Assembly (NCBI GenBank): GCA_051883395.1
Contig: JBJETQ010000008.1
Location: forward strand, 1-31,100
Reading direction: 5' to 3'
Source of the DNA: HGM11368 sp051883395
GTDB taxonomy: Bacteria; Bacillota; Clostridia; Christensenellales; UBA3700
DNA length: 31,100 nt
Part shown: positions 6,937 through 14,323 of the stretch, piece by piece
How the letters are laid out: the number at the start of each line of letters is the position of its first letter
Numbering within the stretch: the first letter of the stretch is position 1
The notes under the pieces: generated by a model
Seen by the model: the letters and a program-made list of their open reading frames with translations, nothing else
Database searches by the model: none
Told to the model about the DNA's origin: nothing
Program-made: the position numbers and the translations under genes

Positions 6937-6947
6937 CAGGAGGAAAA

Positions 6948-7574
6948 ATGGACGACAGAGACAATATGAATTACGACGACGTAAACGGCAGATTCAGACC
7001 GAGAATGAATGGAGATTACGGAATGGGAAGAATGCAAGGCGACAATAATTACGTTCAGCGACCTTCTTACGTGCCGCCTCAACCAGCGCCTATCACGAGA
7101 AACAACAGACAGTCGTATCCTTCTCAGCCACCGCAATTCAGCGGATATCAGCAACAACCATACGGCGGACAAGGGTATCAGCAAGAAGAATTTGATTATG
7201 ACGTCAACAATCAGCAATACAGCGCACCCGTTCAGTACGCTCAACCAAAAAAGAAAAAGGGCTTTTTCTCTTTTGGAAAAAAAGAAGAAGTCAACGAGCA
7301 GAGCGGCGGTGCTTATAATAACGTGATAATTACTTATCCTAAGACCATTCAGGACGTGCAGACAATAATAGACAGCTTGCGCAACAGACAGGCTATCATC
7401 GTCGATATGTCCAAGATAAACGACAAGGGCTGTCAGAGAATTATGGATTATCTGTCAGGCGCTATATATGCTTTGGGCGGCGCACAGCAACGCATTGCCG
7501 ACAATATGTTCTTGTTTACTCCTGACGGCGTAAGCATACAGGGTCCATCGGATTTGAGAAAGAAATATGACTAA
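6948..7574 (+). CDS. sepF: Cell division protein SepF with long disordered N-terminus
   Basis: SepF forms rings that bundle FtsZ and tether it to the membrane. The conserved core is residues 125-198: NNVIITYPKTIQDVQTIID, then RQAIIVDM, KGCQRIMDYLSGAIYALGG and DNMFLFTPDGVSI. At 208 residues it is longer than the usual roughly 150. Residues 1-100 are low-complexity and rich in Gln, Tyr, Pro, Asn and Arg. The amphipathic membrane helix normally at the very N-terminus is not seen there; instead KKKKGFFSFGKK sits at 101-112, just before the core, and may be the membrane contact. The motif FDYDVNN at 82-88 recurs in the FtsL-slot protein. AGGAGG precedes the ATG. The stop overlaps lspA by 8 nt. Confidence 0.93.
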   Translation: MDDRDNMNYDDVNGRFRPRMNGDYGMGRMQGDNNYVQRPSYVPPQPAPITRNNRQSYPSQPPQFSGYQQQPYGGQGYQQEEFDYDVNNQQYSAPVQYAQPKKKKGFFSFGKKEEVNEQSGGAYNNVIITYPKTIQDVQTIIDSLRNRQAIIVDMSKINDKGCQRIMDYLSGAIYALGGAQQRIADNMFLFTPDGVSIQGPSDLRKKYD

Positions 7575-8121
7575 GAACAGTTGGAAAAAATTTGCGGCAG
7601 AAATCGGAATTCTTGTCGCAACGTTGGTCATTGACCTTGCGTCAAAATCGCTGGTTTTTGATTTTCTTGCCGACCAAAAGGGCGGAAGATACGAGCTTTT
7701 TGAAGGTATTTTCGCTTTGCAAGAAGCGCACAATTACGGAGCTTCTTTTGGTATTTTTGAAGGCAAACAGACTATGCTGATTGTTTTGACGGCGGTAGTT
7801 ATGGCGGCTTTGGCAGTATTGTTGATAGTAAGGCCAAATCTGCCTTCTTTGGCAAGAGTTGGCTTTTTGATGATAATCGGCGGTGGAGTCGGTAACCTTG
7901 TGGACAGAATTTTTGTTGGCTACGTACGTGATTTTATCGACTATACTTTTCTTGAAACCTTTTTTGGAATTGATTTTGCCATAGGCAACGTTGCCGACAT
8001 CTTTTTGTTGGTCGGAACGTTTATGGTGATAATTTATATAATTTTTCAGGCAAAGGAAGAAGACTTTTTTAAGCCCAAGCAAGCTAAAATGCAATCTGAC
8101 GATAAAGACGGGGTGAGATAA
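7567..8121 (+). CDS. lspA: Lipoprotein signal peptidase (signal peptidase II)
   Basis: An integral-membrane aspartyl protease that cleaves prolipoprotein signal peptides ahead of the lipid-modified Cys. The 184-residue protein has four predicted membrane helices. The catalytic aspartates are D113 in GNLVDR and D144 in NVADIF. The conserved D23 lies in the first helix (VIDLASK), and the HNYGASFGIF block (typically NxGxAFG) is at 55-64. About 25 residues of charged C-terminal tail (KEEDFFKPKQ) extend past the last helix. Its ATG lies inside the end of sepF (8-nt overlap), and rluD follows without a gap, so the genes are translationally linked. Confidence 0.97.
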   Translation: MTKNSWKKFAAEIGILVATLVIDLASKSLVFDFLADQKGGRYELFEGIFALQEAHNYGASFGIFEGKQTMLIVLTAVVMAALAVLLIVRPNLPSLARVGFLMIIGGGVGNLVDRIFVGYVRDFIDYTFLETFFGIDFAIGNVADIFLLVGTFMVIIYIIFQAKEEDFFKPKQAKMQSDDKDGVR

Positions 8122-9033
8122 ATGAATAAGATTGTCGTAGGCGGCGACAATGGCGGAAGACTGGACGTATTTTTGTCCGAAGAATTGTCTTTGAGCCGGT
8201 CCAACGTCAAAAATATGACAGAACAGGGACTTGTGTTTGTCAACGGAAAAAATGTCAAAGCAGGTTATGCTGTCAAAAACGGCGACGTAATCGAATACGA
8301 ACTTCCCGAAGTAAGACAGCTGGATCTCAGCGCTGCCGACATACCCATCGATATAGTTTATGAAGACGATGATATTGCGGTAATAAATAAGGAACAGGGC
8401 ATGGTAGTGCATCCTGCGCCCGGCTCTTACGATAACACTCTTGTCAATGCTTTGCTCTTTCGGTTGCAATCGCTCAGTTCTATCAACGGAGTGGCAAGAC
8501 CTGGTATTGTACATAGGCTGGATAAAGATACTTCCGGGCTATTGGTGGTGGCAAAAAACGACACCGCTCACGTTGACTTGCAAAGACAAATTGCACAAAA
8601 GAGTGCTTTGAGATATTACGTAGCTCTTGTGGACGGAATAATAAGCAAAGACGAAGGCGTAATCGACACCTATATAGACCGTAGCCAAAAGGACAGAAAA
8701 CTTATGGCTGTAAGTCGGGACGGAAAGGGTAGGCGAGCGATAACTCACTATAAGGTGCTGGAAAGATTGGGCGGATATACGTTGGTCGAATATCGGTTGG
8801 AAACAGGGCGTACGCACCAGATAAGAGTGCATAGCAAACATATCGGACATCCGATTGTTGGCGACTACGTTTACGGTGGGTCTACAACGCTGTATGACAA
8901 GGGACAACTATTGCATGCATTCCGACTGGAATTGACGCACCCTGCCACCAAAGAGAGAATGAGCTTTGAAGCTCCGATGCCTATATACTTTCGTCAAGTC
9001 TTGGACAAACTGAGAATAAAGTATAATAAATAA
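8122..9033 (+). CDS. RluA-family ribosomal RNA pseudouridine synthase (RluD-like)
   Basis: This enzyme converts specific uridines in structured RNA to pseudouridine. The 303-residue protein has an N-terminal S4 RNA-binding domain (about 12-60) and the RluA catalytic domain. The signature HRLDKDTSG is at 131-139, with catalytic D136, followed by the GRTHQIRVH block and GHPIVGDYVYGG. The S4 plus RluA order fits RluD and the B. subtilis YlyB group; the exact target uridine cannot be read from sequence. The ATG directly follows the lspA stop codon, with GGGGTGAG as ribosome binding site. The terminator at 9031 overlaps its stop codon. Confidence 0.95.
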   Translation: MNKIVVGGDNGGRLDVFLSEELSLSRSNVKNMTEQGLVFVNGKNVKAGYAVKNGDVIEYELPEVRQLDLSAADIPIDIVYEDDDIAVINKEQGMVVHPAPGSYDNTLVNALLFRLQSLSSINGVARPGIVHRLDKDTSGLLVVAKNDTAHVDLQRQIAQKSALRYYVALVDGIISKDEGVIDTYIDRSQKDRKLMAVSRDGKGRRAITHYKVLERLGGYTLVEYRLETGRTHQIRVHSKHIGHPIVGDYVYGGSTTLYDKGQLLHAFRLELTHPATKERMSFEAPMPIYFRQVLDKLRIKYNK

Positions 9034-9073
9034 AGCCTTGTAAACGTTTGGTTTGCAAGGCTTTATATTTTTT
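9031..9073 (+). terminator. Intrinsic terminator of the yggS-rluD operon
   Basis: A 15-bp stem with one wobble pair (9031-9045 with 9051-9065), a 5-nt loop and a T-rich tail (TATTTTTT). It overlaps the rluD stop codon. T residues on the opposite side could also stop minus-strand transcripts coming from rqcH. Confidence 0.92.
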
Positions 9074-9116
9074 ATCAGATGATTAATCAGGCTATTTTGC
9101 CTTTCAAATTGCAAAA

Positions 9117-9147
9117 TTATTCTAAATTAAGCTAAATTTCATCATAA
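9117..9147 (+). repeat. Dispersed intergenic repeat, copy 2
   Basis: The first 16 bases (TTATTCTAAATTAAGC) are identical to copy 1, and the next 15 follow it with three mismatches. It lies between the convergent ends of rluD and rqcH. Confidence 0.65.
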
Positions 9148-9240
9148 TAAGGCGTATTTTATAATCAATAATTATTTATTTTTTCAGTCTGCATTATTTT
9201 AACAAAAGACAGAGAAATTGACGTAAATATACTTTATCAG

Positions 9241-10956
9241 CTATTTTTTTGCCAGGTATTCGTCGTGAGCGTTGGGTGTAACGAGTGCGGAAGAAAAGTC
9301 CGTGTATATTACCATAGCAGGTTTGCCCGAAGGATGTCTGCGGATATTTTTTCTCAGGGTATAATCGCACTCGACGCTTGGACTCTGAGCGGCTTGGGAA
9401 TAGTAAGCCGATATTTCGCAGGCTATTGTAATAACCTTGTCGGGTATCTTTCTGCCTTCTGCAAAAATTATTGTATGGCTGCCGTGGGAGTTTTTGGTAT
9501 GCACCCACATATCGTTGCCGTTTGCTACTTTGAAGGTCAGTTTGTCGTTTTGTAGGTTATTTTTGCCTGTGCAGATGATAAAGTCGTCAACTTCAAAAGT
9601 GAGCGGAGAAGACGGCTTTTCTTTCTTCTTTTTGCTGTTTGTGTTTTTGAGAGCGCCGAGTTGTTGAAGCTCTGTTGCCACTTCGTCGATTTCTTCCTGA
9701 GTCGTGGCAAGATAAATAGACGGGGATATGCTTTGGGCATATTCGAGAAGATTTTGAAGCTCTTGAATCTGTTTGCTTACAATTTCCTGCGTTCTTTTGA
9801 GTTTGTTGTATTTTTTGTAATAAACCTGAGCGTTGGCTTGTGGGGACAGACGTGCGTCAAGCGGAATGTCTATGAGCGGACAGTCCTGTTCATAATAATC
9901 GTTTACCTGCACCTTTTCGTCGCCTTTGCGTATTTTGTAAATATTGCAGGTAATAAGCTCGCCCATCTTCTTATAGCGTTCCATACTGTCGCACTCGCTC
10001 AGTCTGGAACGGCATACGACGAGTTTTTTTTCTGTTTTTGACACAAACGCCTTGTGAGCTTTGAGCAAAAATTTGATTTTTTCTGAATGTCTGTCGCTTT
10101 CGTCCCTTTTGCCTTCGGTCAGCTCCACAGCCAAATTAAGGTTTTCCACAGGCACGTCGCCTGGGTTGTATGGCATAACGAAAAAGTCGGTTGCGTTTTG
10201 CGGGGACCCTTTAACACAGGGGTTGTAGTCCTGCGAGCCGTAAATATTTAGCATCTTTTCAATAGACTGACAGATTGTCGACACGTCGCTGTCGCTGATA
10301 GCGCTATCGTCGCTCAGACCTGAAATTTTTACTATATGCTTAGCTGTCAACAGCGACAATCCTGCTACTGCCGAGCATAGAAACAACGACAAATTTGTCC
10401 CGTTGTATTCGCTCAGAGCCTGAGCTATCGATTGCAAATCAGAAGGAAGAATTTTGCTTTGTGGTGGCAGAGTATATTTTGCTCCCGGTAAAAGACACCT
10501 TTTGGTTACGGCGTCGTAAGGAACTTGTTTGAGAGAGTCGGTGATGACGTCGTTGTGATTGACGAGCAAAATATTGGAATAACGCCCCATGATTTCGGCA
10601 ATAAGGGTAAAGGCTATCTCGTCGTGCATTTCGTTGCGGCTTGTCAACTTTACGGCGACAATTCTGTCTTCTCCGAGATTGGTTATCGATTGAATAATAC
10701 CGCCCGTCAGATACTTGCGCAGGTGCATACAAAAAGACGGCGCAACCATGGGATTATCCTTTTTTCTGGACGTTATATGCACTCTTGGGTTGGAAGGGTT
10801 GCAGGAGATTGCCAAAATAAAATTACGCCCCTTTGCTCTGATTGCAAGGGATATTTCGTCCTTTTCGGGCATATAGATTTTGTCTATTTTTCCGCCGCTC
10901 AACGTGTCGTTGAGTTCGCAGGTCAATGCCTTGATAGTTACGTAATCGCCAGGCAT
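9241..10956 (-). CDS. rqcH: Rqc2 homolog RqcH (NFACT / fibronectin-binding A family)
   Basis: RqcH binds stalled 50S-peptidyl-tRNA complexes and recruits tRNA-Ala to add C-terminal alanine tails that mark products for ClpXP and other proteases. The 571-residue protein shows the NFACT-N domain with the key D97-R98 pair (GEDR), matching numbering known for B. subtilis. A helical and coiled-coil middle follows (about 290-430), then a Lys-rich linker (KKKKEKPSSP) and the NFACT-R domain near 450-545 (NDMWVHTKNSHGSHTII). The ATG has an AGGGAG-type site on its strand. It is divergent from tig, so stalled-chain handling sits beside a chaperone and the proteases that would degrade tagged products. Confidence 0.93.
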   Translation of the reverse strand: MPGDYVTIKALTCELNDTLSGGKIDKIYMPEKDEISLAIRAKGRNFILAISCNPSNPRVHITSRKKDNPMVAPSFCMHLRKYLTGGIIQSITNLGEDRIVAVKLTSRNEMHDEIAFTLIAEIMGRYSNILLVNHNDVITDSLKQVPYDAVTKRCLLPGAKYTLPPQSKILPSDLQSIAQALSEYNGTNLSLFLCSAVAGLSLLTAKHIVKISGLSDDSAISDSDVSTICQSIEKMLNIYGSQDYNPCVKGSPQNATDFFVMPYNPGDVPVENLNLAVELTEGKRDESDRHSEKIKFLLKAHKAFVSKTEKKLVVCRSRLSECDSMERYKKMGELITCNIYKIRKGDEKVQVNDYYEQDCPLIDIPLDARLSPQANAQVYYKKYNKLKRTQEIVSKQIQELQNLLEYAQSISPSIYLATTQEEIDEVATELQQLGALKNTNSKKKKEKPSSPLTFEVDDFIICTGKNNLQNDKLTFKVANGNDMWVHTKNSHGSHTIIFAEGRKIPDKVITIACEISAYYSQAAQSPSVECDYTLRKNIRRHPSGKPAMVIYTDFSSALVTPNAHDEYLAKK

Positions 10957-10987
10957 ACTGCCTTCTCCCTATTGTTTTGATAATGGT

Positions 10988-11016
10988 ATTATAAAATAAT
11001 AATCAATTATTTGCAA
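10988..11016 (-). promoter_or_regulatory. SigA-type promoter of rqcH
   Basis: On the minus strand: TTGCAA (11011-11016), a 17-bp spacer and a perfect TATAAT (10988-10993). The region is AT-rich, but spacing and position are ideal. Confidence 0.65.
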
Positions 11017-11022
11017 TTATTA

Positions 11023-11051
11023 TTGCACAAATGACATTTTTGTGTTAGAAT
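11023..11051 (+). promoter_or_regulatory. Probable promoter of tig
   Basis: TTGCAC (11023-11028), a 17-bp spacer and TAGAAT (11046-11051) with an extended -10 TG at 11043-11044. The -35 is poor. A TATAAT at 11074-11079 is less likely because its start would fall within the ribosome binding site. Confidence 0.5.
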
Positions 11052-11095
11052 GTTTGTTGTGATTACAAATAAATATAATTATATAGGAGATTTAT

Positions 11096-12382
11096 ATGAG
11101 CTACACTAAGGAAATGCTAGAAAAGAACCGAGTAAAATTTATCGTAGAAGTTGAAGAAGCTGATTGGAAGAAAGCTATCGACGACGCTTACAACAAAAAT
11201 AAGTCAAAATTCCAGATTGGCGGATTCCGTAAAGGAAAGGTGCCACGTAAGGTTATCGAAGCGCAGTATGGAGTAGGCGTATTTTTTGACGATGCGTTGG
11301 ATACAATTCTTCCTGTAACTTACGAAGCGGTATTGGACGCCGAGAAAGATTTGTTCCCTGTTGACAGACCGCAAATAGAAATTATTGCTATCAGCGATTC
11401 TACATTGAAATACAGCGCAACCGTTCAGCTCAAACCCGACGTTGTTCTCGGTCAATATACGGGACTTGAATTCAAAAAAGACAAAGTTAAGGTTACCAAA
11501 GAAGAAATTCAGAAAGAAATTGACAGAGCTCTCGACGCAGCAGGCGCTTGGGAAAGCGTAACCGACAGAGCCGTAGAAAATGGCGACAAAACTATAATCG
11601 ATTACAGCGGAAGCGTAGACGGAGTAAAATTTGATGGCGGAACAGCCGAAAAGCAACCTTTGGAAATCGGTAGCGGAATGTTTATTCCAGGTTTTGAAGA
11701 ACAGATTATCGGCATGAAGATAGGTGAAGAAAAGGATATTACCGTTACTTTCCCTGAAAATTACGGCGCTACCGATCTCGCAGGCAAAGAAGCGGTATTT
11801 AAGGTAAAATTGCATGAGATTACCGTAAAAAATACTCCTGCTTACGACGATGAATTCGTCAAGGACGTATCCGAATTCGATACCGTGGCTCAATACGAAG
11901 CAGATATCAAAAAGAATATCAAAGAGAGCAAAGAAAAAGACGCAGAAATGAAACTCGAAAACGATATTATCGAAAAGATTGCGTCTATGTCGCAGGTGGA
12001 TATTCCTAAATGTATGATTGACCAGCAAGCAGAAGAAATGGTGCAGGAATTTGAATACAGACTTATGTATCAAGGAATGAATAAGGACGATTACTACAAG
12101 TTTACCGGCACCACCAGAGAAGAATTGATGGAAAAATACAGCGACACCGCAAAAAAGAACGTTTTGTTCAGACTTGTACTCGAAGCTATACTAAAAGAAG
12201 TAAAAATTGTAGTAAGCGATGAAGAAGTAAACGAACAGATAGCCGACATGGCAAATAAAGCCGGCAAGAGCGTAGAAGAATACAGCAAAGTTATCAACGA
12301 CGAATACAAGAACTATATCCGCAACGAGATTATCACCAACAAGTTGTTTACCTATCTCAAAAACAACAACATCGTCAAATAA
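11096..12382 (+). CDS. tig: Trigger factor (ribosome-associated chaperone and prolyl isomerase)
   Basis: Trigger factor docks at the ribosomal exit tunnel and shields nascent chains. The 428-residue protein has the N-terminal ribosome-binding domain with the signature GFRKGKVP at 43-50, an FKBP-type prolyl isomerase domain (about 155-245, with DGVKFDGGTAEKQPLEIGSG and FPENYG), and a helical C-terminal chaperone domain (about 250-428). Length is typical. The ATG has TAGGAGA at 11083-11089. clpP follows after 75 nt containing a hairpin, a neighbourhood seen in many bacteria. Confidence 0.97.
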   Translation: MSYTKEMLEKNRVKFIVEVEEADWKKAIDDAYNKNKSKFQIGGFRKGKVPRKVIEAQYGVGVFFDDALDTILPVTYEAVLDAEKDLFPVDRPQIEIIAISDSTLKYSATVQLKPDVVLGQYTGLEFKKDKVKVTKEEIQKEIDRALDAAGAWESVTDRAVENGDKTIIDYSGSVDGVKFDGGTAEKQPLEIGSGMFIPGFEEQIIGMKIGEEKDITVTFPENYGATDLAGKEAVFKVKLHEITVKNTPAYDDEFVKDVSEFDTVAQYEADIKKNIKESKEKDAEMKLENDIIEKIASMSQVDIPKCMIDQQAEEMVQEFEYRLMYQGMNKDDYYKFTGTTREELMEKYSDTAKKNVLFRLVLEAILKEVKIVVSDEEVNEQIADMANKAGKSVEEYSKVINDEYKNYIRNEIITNKLFTYLKNNNIVK

Positions 12383-12403
12383 TTATTATTTTGCGCAGTA
12401 ATC

Positions 12404-12434
12404 GGTCGGTAAGTCTTGTAAAGTCTTATCGACC
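12404..12434 (+). promoter_or_regulatory. Stem-loop between tig and clpP
   Basis: A 10-bp stem with one G-U pair (GGTCGGTAAG 12404-12413 with CTTATCGACC 12425-12434) and an 11-nt loop. It is followed by TATTATC, not a T run, so it is a poor terminator. It lies just ahead of the clpP ribosome binding site. Possible roles are partial attenuation, an RNA processing site or a 3' end stabiliser for tig. Confidence 0.55.
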
Positions 12435-12457
12435 TATTATCAAAAGGAGAGATTGAA

Positions 12458-13039
12458 ATGCTTATACCAACAGTCATTGACAGAACCGATAAGGGAGAGA
12501 GAGCTTACGATATATATTCTCGCTTGCTCGAAGACAGAATTATTTTTATTTCGGGAGAAATCACCGACGATACTGCAAATTCGGTGGTGGCTCAACTGAT
12601 ATTTCTGGAAGCAAAAGATTCCGACAAGGATATTTCTATATACATCAACAGCCCGGGCGGAAGCGTAACGGCAGGACTTGCGATATATGATACTATGCAA
12701 TACGTCAAATGCGACGTCAGCACTATCTGTGTCGGCATGGCTGCGTCCATGGGAGCCTTTTTGCTCTCGTCCGGTGCGAAGGGCAAAAGATATGCTTTGC
12801 CTAACAGCGAAGTGATGATTCATCAGCCTTTGGGTGGGGCAAGCGGTCAGGCGAGCGATATCGTTATTACCGCCAATCATATACAAAAAACCAAAGAGAA
12901 ACTTGCCGCAATTTTGGCTGAAAATTGCAATCAACCTTTTGACAAGGTGATGAAAGATACCGACAGAGATAACTATTTGTCGGCACAGGACGCCCTTGAA
13001 TACGGATTGATTGACAAAATATTTTATAAAAGAGGTTGA
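12458..13039 (+). CDS. clpP: ATP-dependent Clp protease proteolytic subunit ClpP
   Basis: A serine peptidase forming a 14-subunit barrel that degrades substrates unfolded by ClpX and related ATPases. The 193-residue product carries the full triad: S97 in MAASMGA, H122 in MIHQP and D171 in DRDNY. The N-terminal loops (IPTVIDRTDKGERAYDIYSRLL) are intact, so it should be active. AAAGGAGA precedes the ATG. No CtsR heptad pair was seen upstream, unlike clpP in Bacillus. It is followed by clpX after 2 nt, and the order tig-clpP-clpX-lon is widespread. Confidence 0.98.
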   Translation: MLIPTVIDRTDKGERAYDIYSRLLEDRIIFISGEITDDTANSVVAQLIFLEAKDSDKDISIYINSPGGSVTAGLAIYDTMQYVKCDVSTICVGMAASMGAFLLSSGAKGKRYALPNSEVMIHQPLGGASGQASDIVITANHIQKTKEKLAAILAENCNQPFDKVMKDTDRDNYLSAQDALEYGLIDKIFYKRG

Positions 13040-13041
13040 TA

Positions 13042-14277
13042 GTGGACAACGATAAAGAATTGAGATGTTCGTTTTGCGGAAGAAAAGAAAGCGAAGTCGG
13101 ACAGCTGATTAGCGGTCCAAACGGCGTTTTTATTTGTGATGAATGTGTAGAAACGTGCAATATGATTCTTGACCACAGCGAAGTGGAAAAAAGGGAAGAC
13201 GACGCCAAAGAATTTGCCGTCAATTTGCTCAAACCGCATGAGATAAAAGCAAAACTTGACGAATATATCGTAGGACAGGACGAAGCTAAAAAAGTGCTTT
13301 CCGTAGCTGTTTACAATCACTATAAGAGAATAAATTCGTCAAGCGACGACGGCGTCGAACTCGAAAAGAGCAACGTGCTTATGCTTGGACCAACCGGTTG
13401 TGGCAAGACTTTGCTTGCAAAAACCTTGGCAAAAATTCTCAACGTACCTTTTGCGGTTGCCGATGCTACGACTATTACCGAAGCCGGTTATGTGGGTGAA
13501 GACGTCGAAAACATACTGCTCAAACTTATTCAGGCGGCCGATTACAACGTAGAAAAGGCTCAGCTCGGCATAATCTATATTGACGAGATAGATAAAATTG
13601 CCAGAAAGGGCGAAAATATGTCTATCACCAGAGACGTTTCGGGTGAAGGCGTACAGCAAGCTCTGCTCAAAATTATCGAGAGTACCGTTGCCGCTGTTCC
13701 ACCACAAGGCGGAAGAAAACATCCGCAACAGGAGAATATTCCTATTGATACTACCAATATTCTCTTTATTTGCGGCGGTGCTTTCGTAGGACTGGATAAG
13801 ATTATTGACAAGAGAAGGGATAGCTCTACGTTGGGCTTTGGCGCAAACGTCAAGACGAACAAGAGTGCAAATTACGGAGAATTGATAAGGGATATAAGAC
13901 CTGACGACTTGATAAAGTTTGGTCTTATACCTGAGTTTGTGGGACGTGTGCCTATCGTGGTGGGTATCGACGCACTCGACGAAGAAGCGCTTATCAATAT
14001 TCTGACCAAACCAAAAAACGCACCTGTAAAACAATATGCTAAACTATTTGGTATGGACAATGTAAAAATCGAGTTTGAAGAAGACGCATTGAAGGAAGTT
14101 GCCAGTCAGGCAATCAAGCTCAATACGGGAGCCAGGGGATTGAAATCTATTCTCGAAGGACTGATGCTCGATTTGATGTACGAAGTTCCTATGGACAACA
14201 CCATAGAAAGAATCGTTATTACCAAAGATTCGGTGGAGCGAAAGCAAAAGCCGATTATTGAAAGAAAAACCGCTTGA
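13042..14277 (+). CDS. clpX: ATP-dependent Clp protease ATP-binding subunit ClpX
   Basis: An AAA+ hexameric unfoldase that feeds tagged proteins, including ssrA- and alanine-tailed ones, to ClpP. The 411-residue protein has an N-terminal C4 zinc finger (C9, C12, C32, C35), Walker A GPTGCGKT at 116-123, and Walker B with D181-E182 (IIYIDE). The ClpP-docking loop is LGF (in SSTLGFG), and the GLIPEFVGRVP segment is intact. The GTG at 13042 was chosen because AGAGG at 13031-13035 is spaced 6 nt from it; an in-frame TTG at 13036 overlaps the clpP stop. A terminator hairpin follows directly. Confidence 0.97.
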   Translation: MDNDKELRCSFCGRKESEVGQLISGPNGVFICDECVETCNMILDHSEVEKREDDAKEFAVNLLKPHEIKAKLDEYIVGQDEAKKVLSVAVYNHYKRINSSSDDGVELEKSNVLMLGPTGCGKTLLAKTLAKILNVPFAVADATTITEAGYVGEDVENILLKLIQAADYNVEKAQLGIIYIDEIDKIARKGENMSITRDVSGEGVQQALLKIIESTVAAVPPQGGRKHPQQENIPIDTTNILFICGGAFVGLDKIIDKRRDSSTLGFGANVKTNKSANYGELIRDIRPDDLIKFGLIPEFVGRVPIVVGIDALDEEALINILTKPKNAPVKQYAKLFGMDNVKIEFEEDALKEVASQAIKLNTGARGLKSILEGLMLDLMYEVPMDNTIERIVITKDSVERKQKPIIERKTA

Positions 14278-14280
14278 TTG

Positions 14281-14313
14281 AAATGCGAATAATTTTTATT
14301 ATTCGCATTTTTT
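14281..14313 (+). terminator. Intrinsic terminator between clpX and lon
   Basis: A perfect 13-bp stem (14281-14293 with 14298-14310), a TTTT loop and a six-T run (14308-14313). The lon ribosome binding site GGAG begins at 14314, directly after the T run, leaving no space for a lon promoter. It probably lowers, rather than abolishes, lon transcription. Confidence 0.85.
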
Positions 14314-14323
14314 GGAGAAAACT

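Noticed and set aside
7642..8514. 290-codon minus-strand open frame across lspA and rluD
   Set aside because: It spans two well-identified plus-strand genes and has no recognisable protein features.
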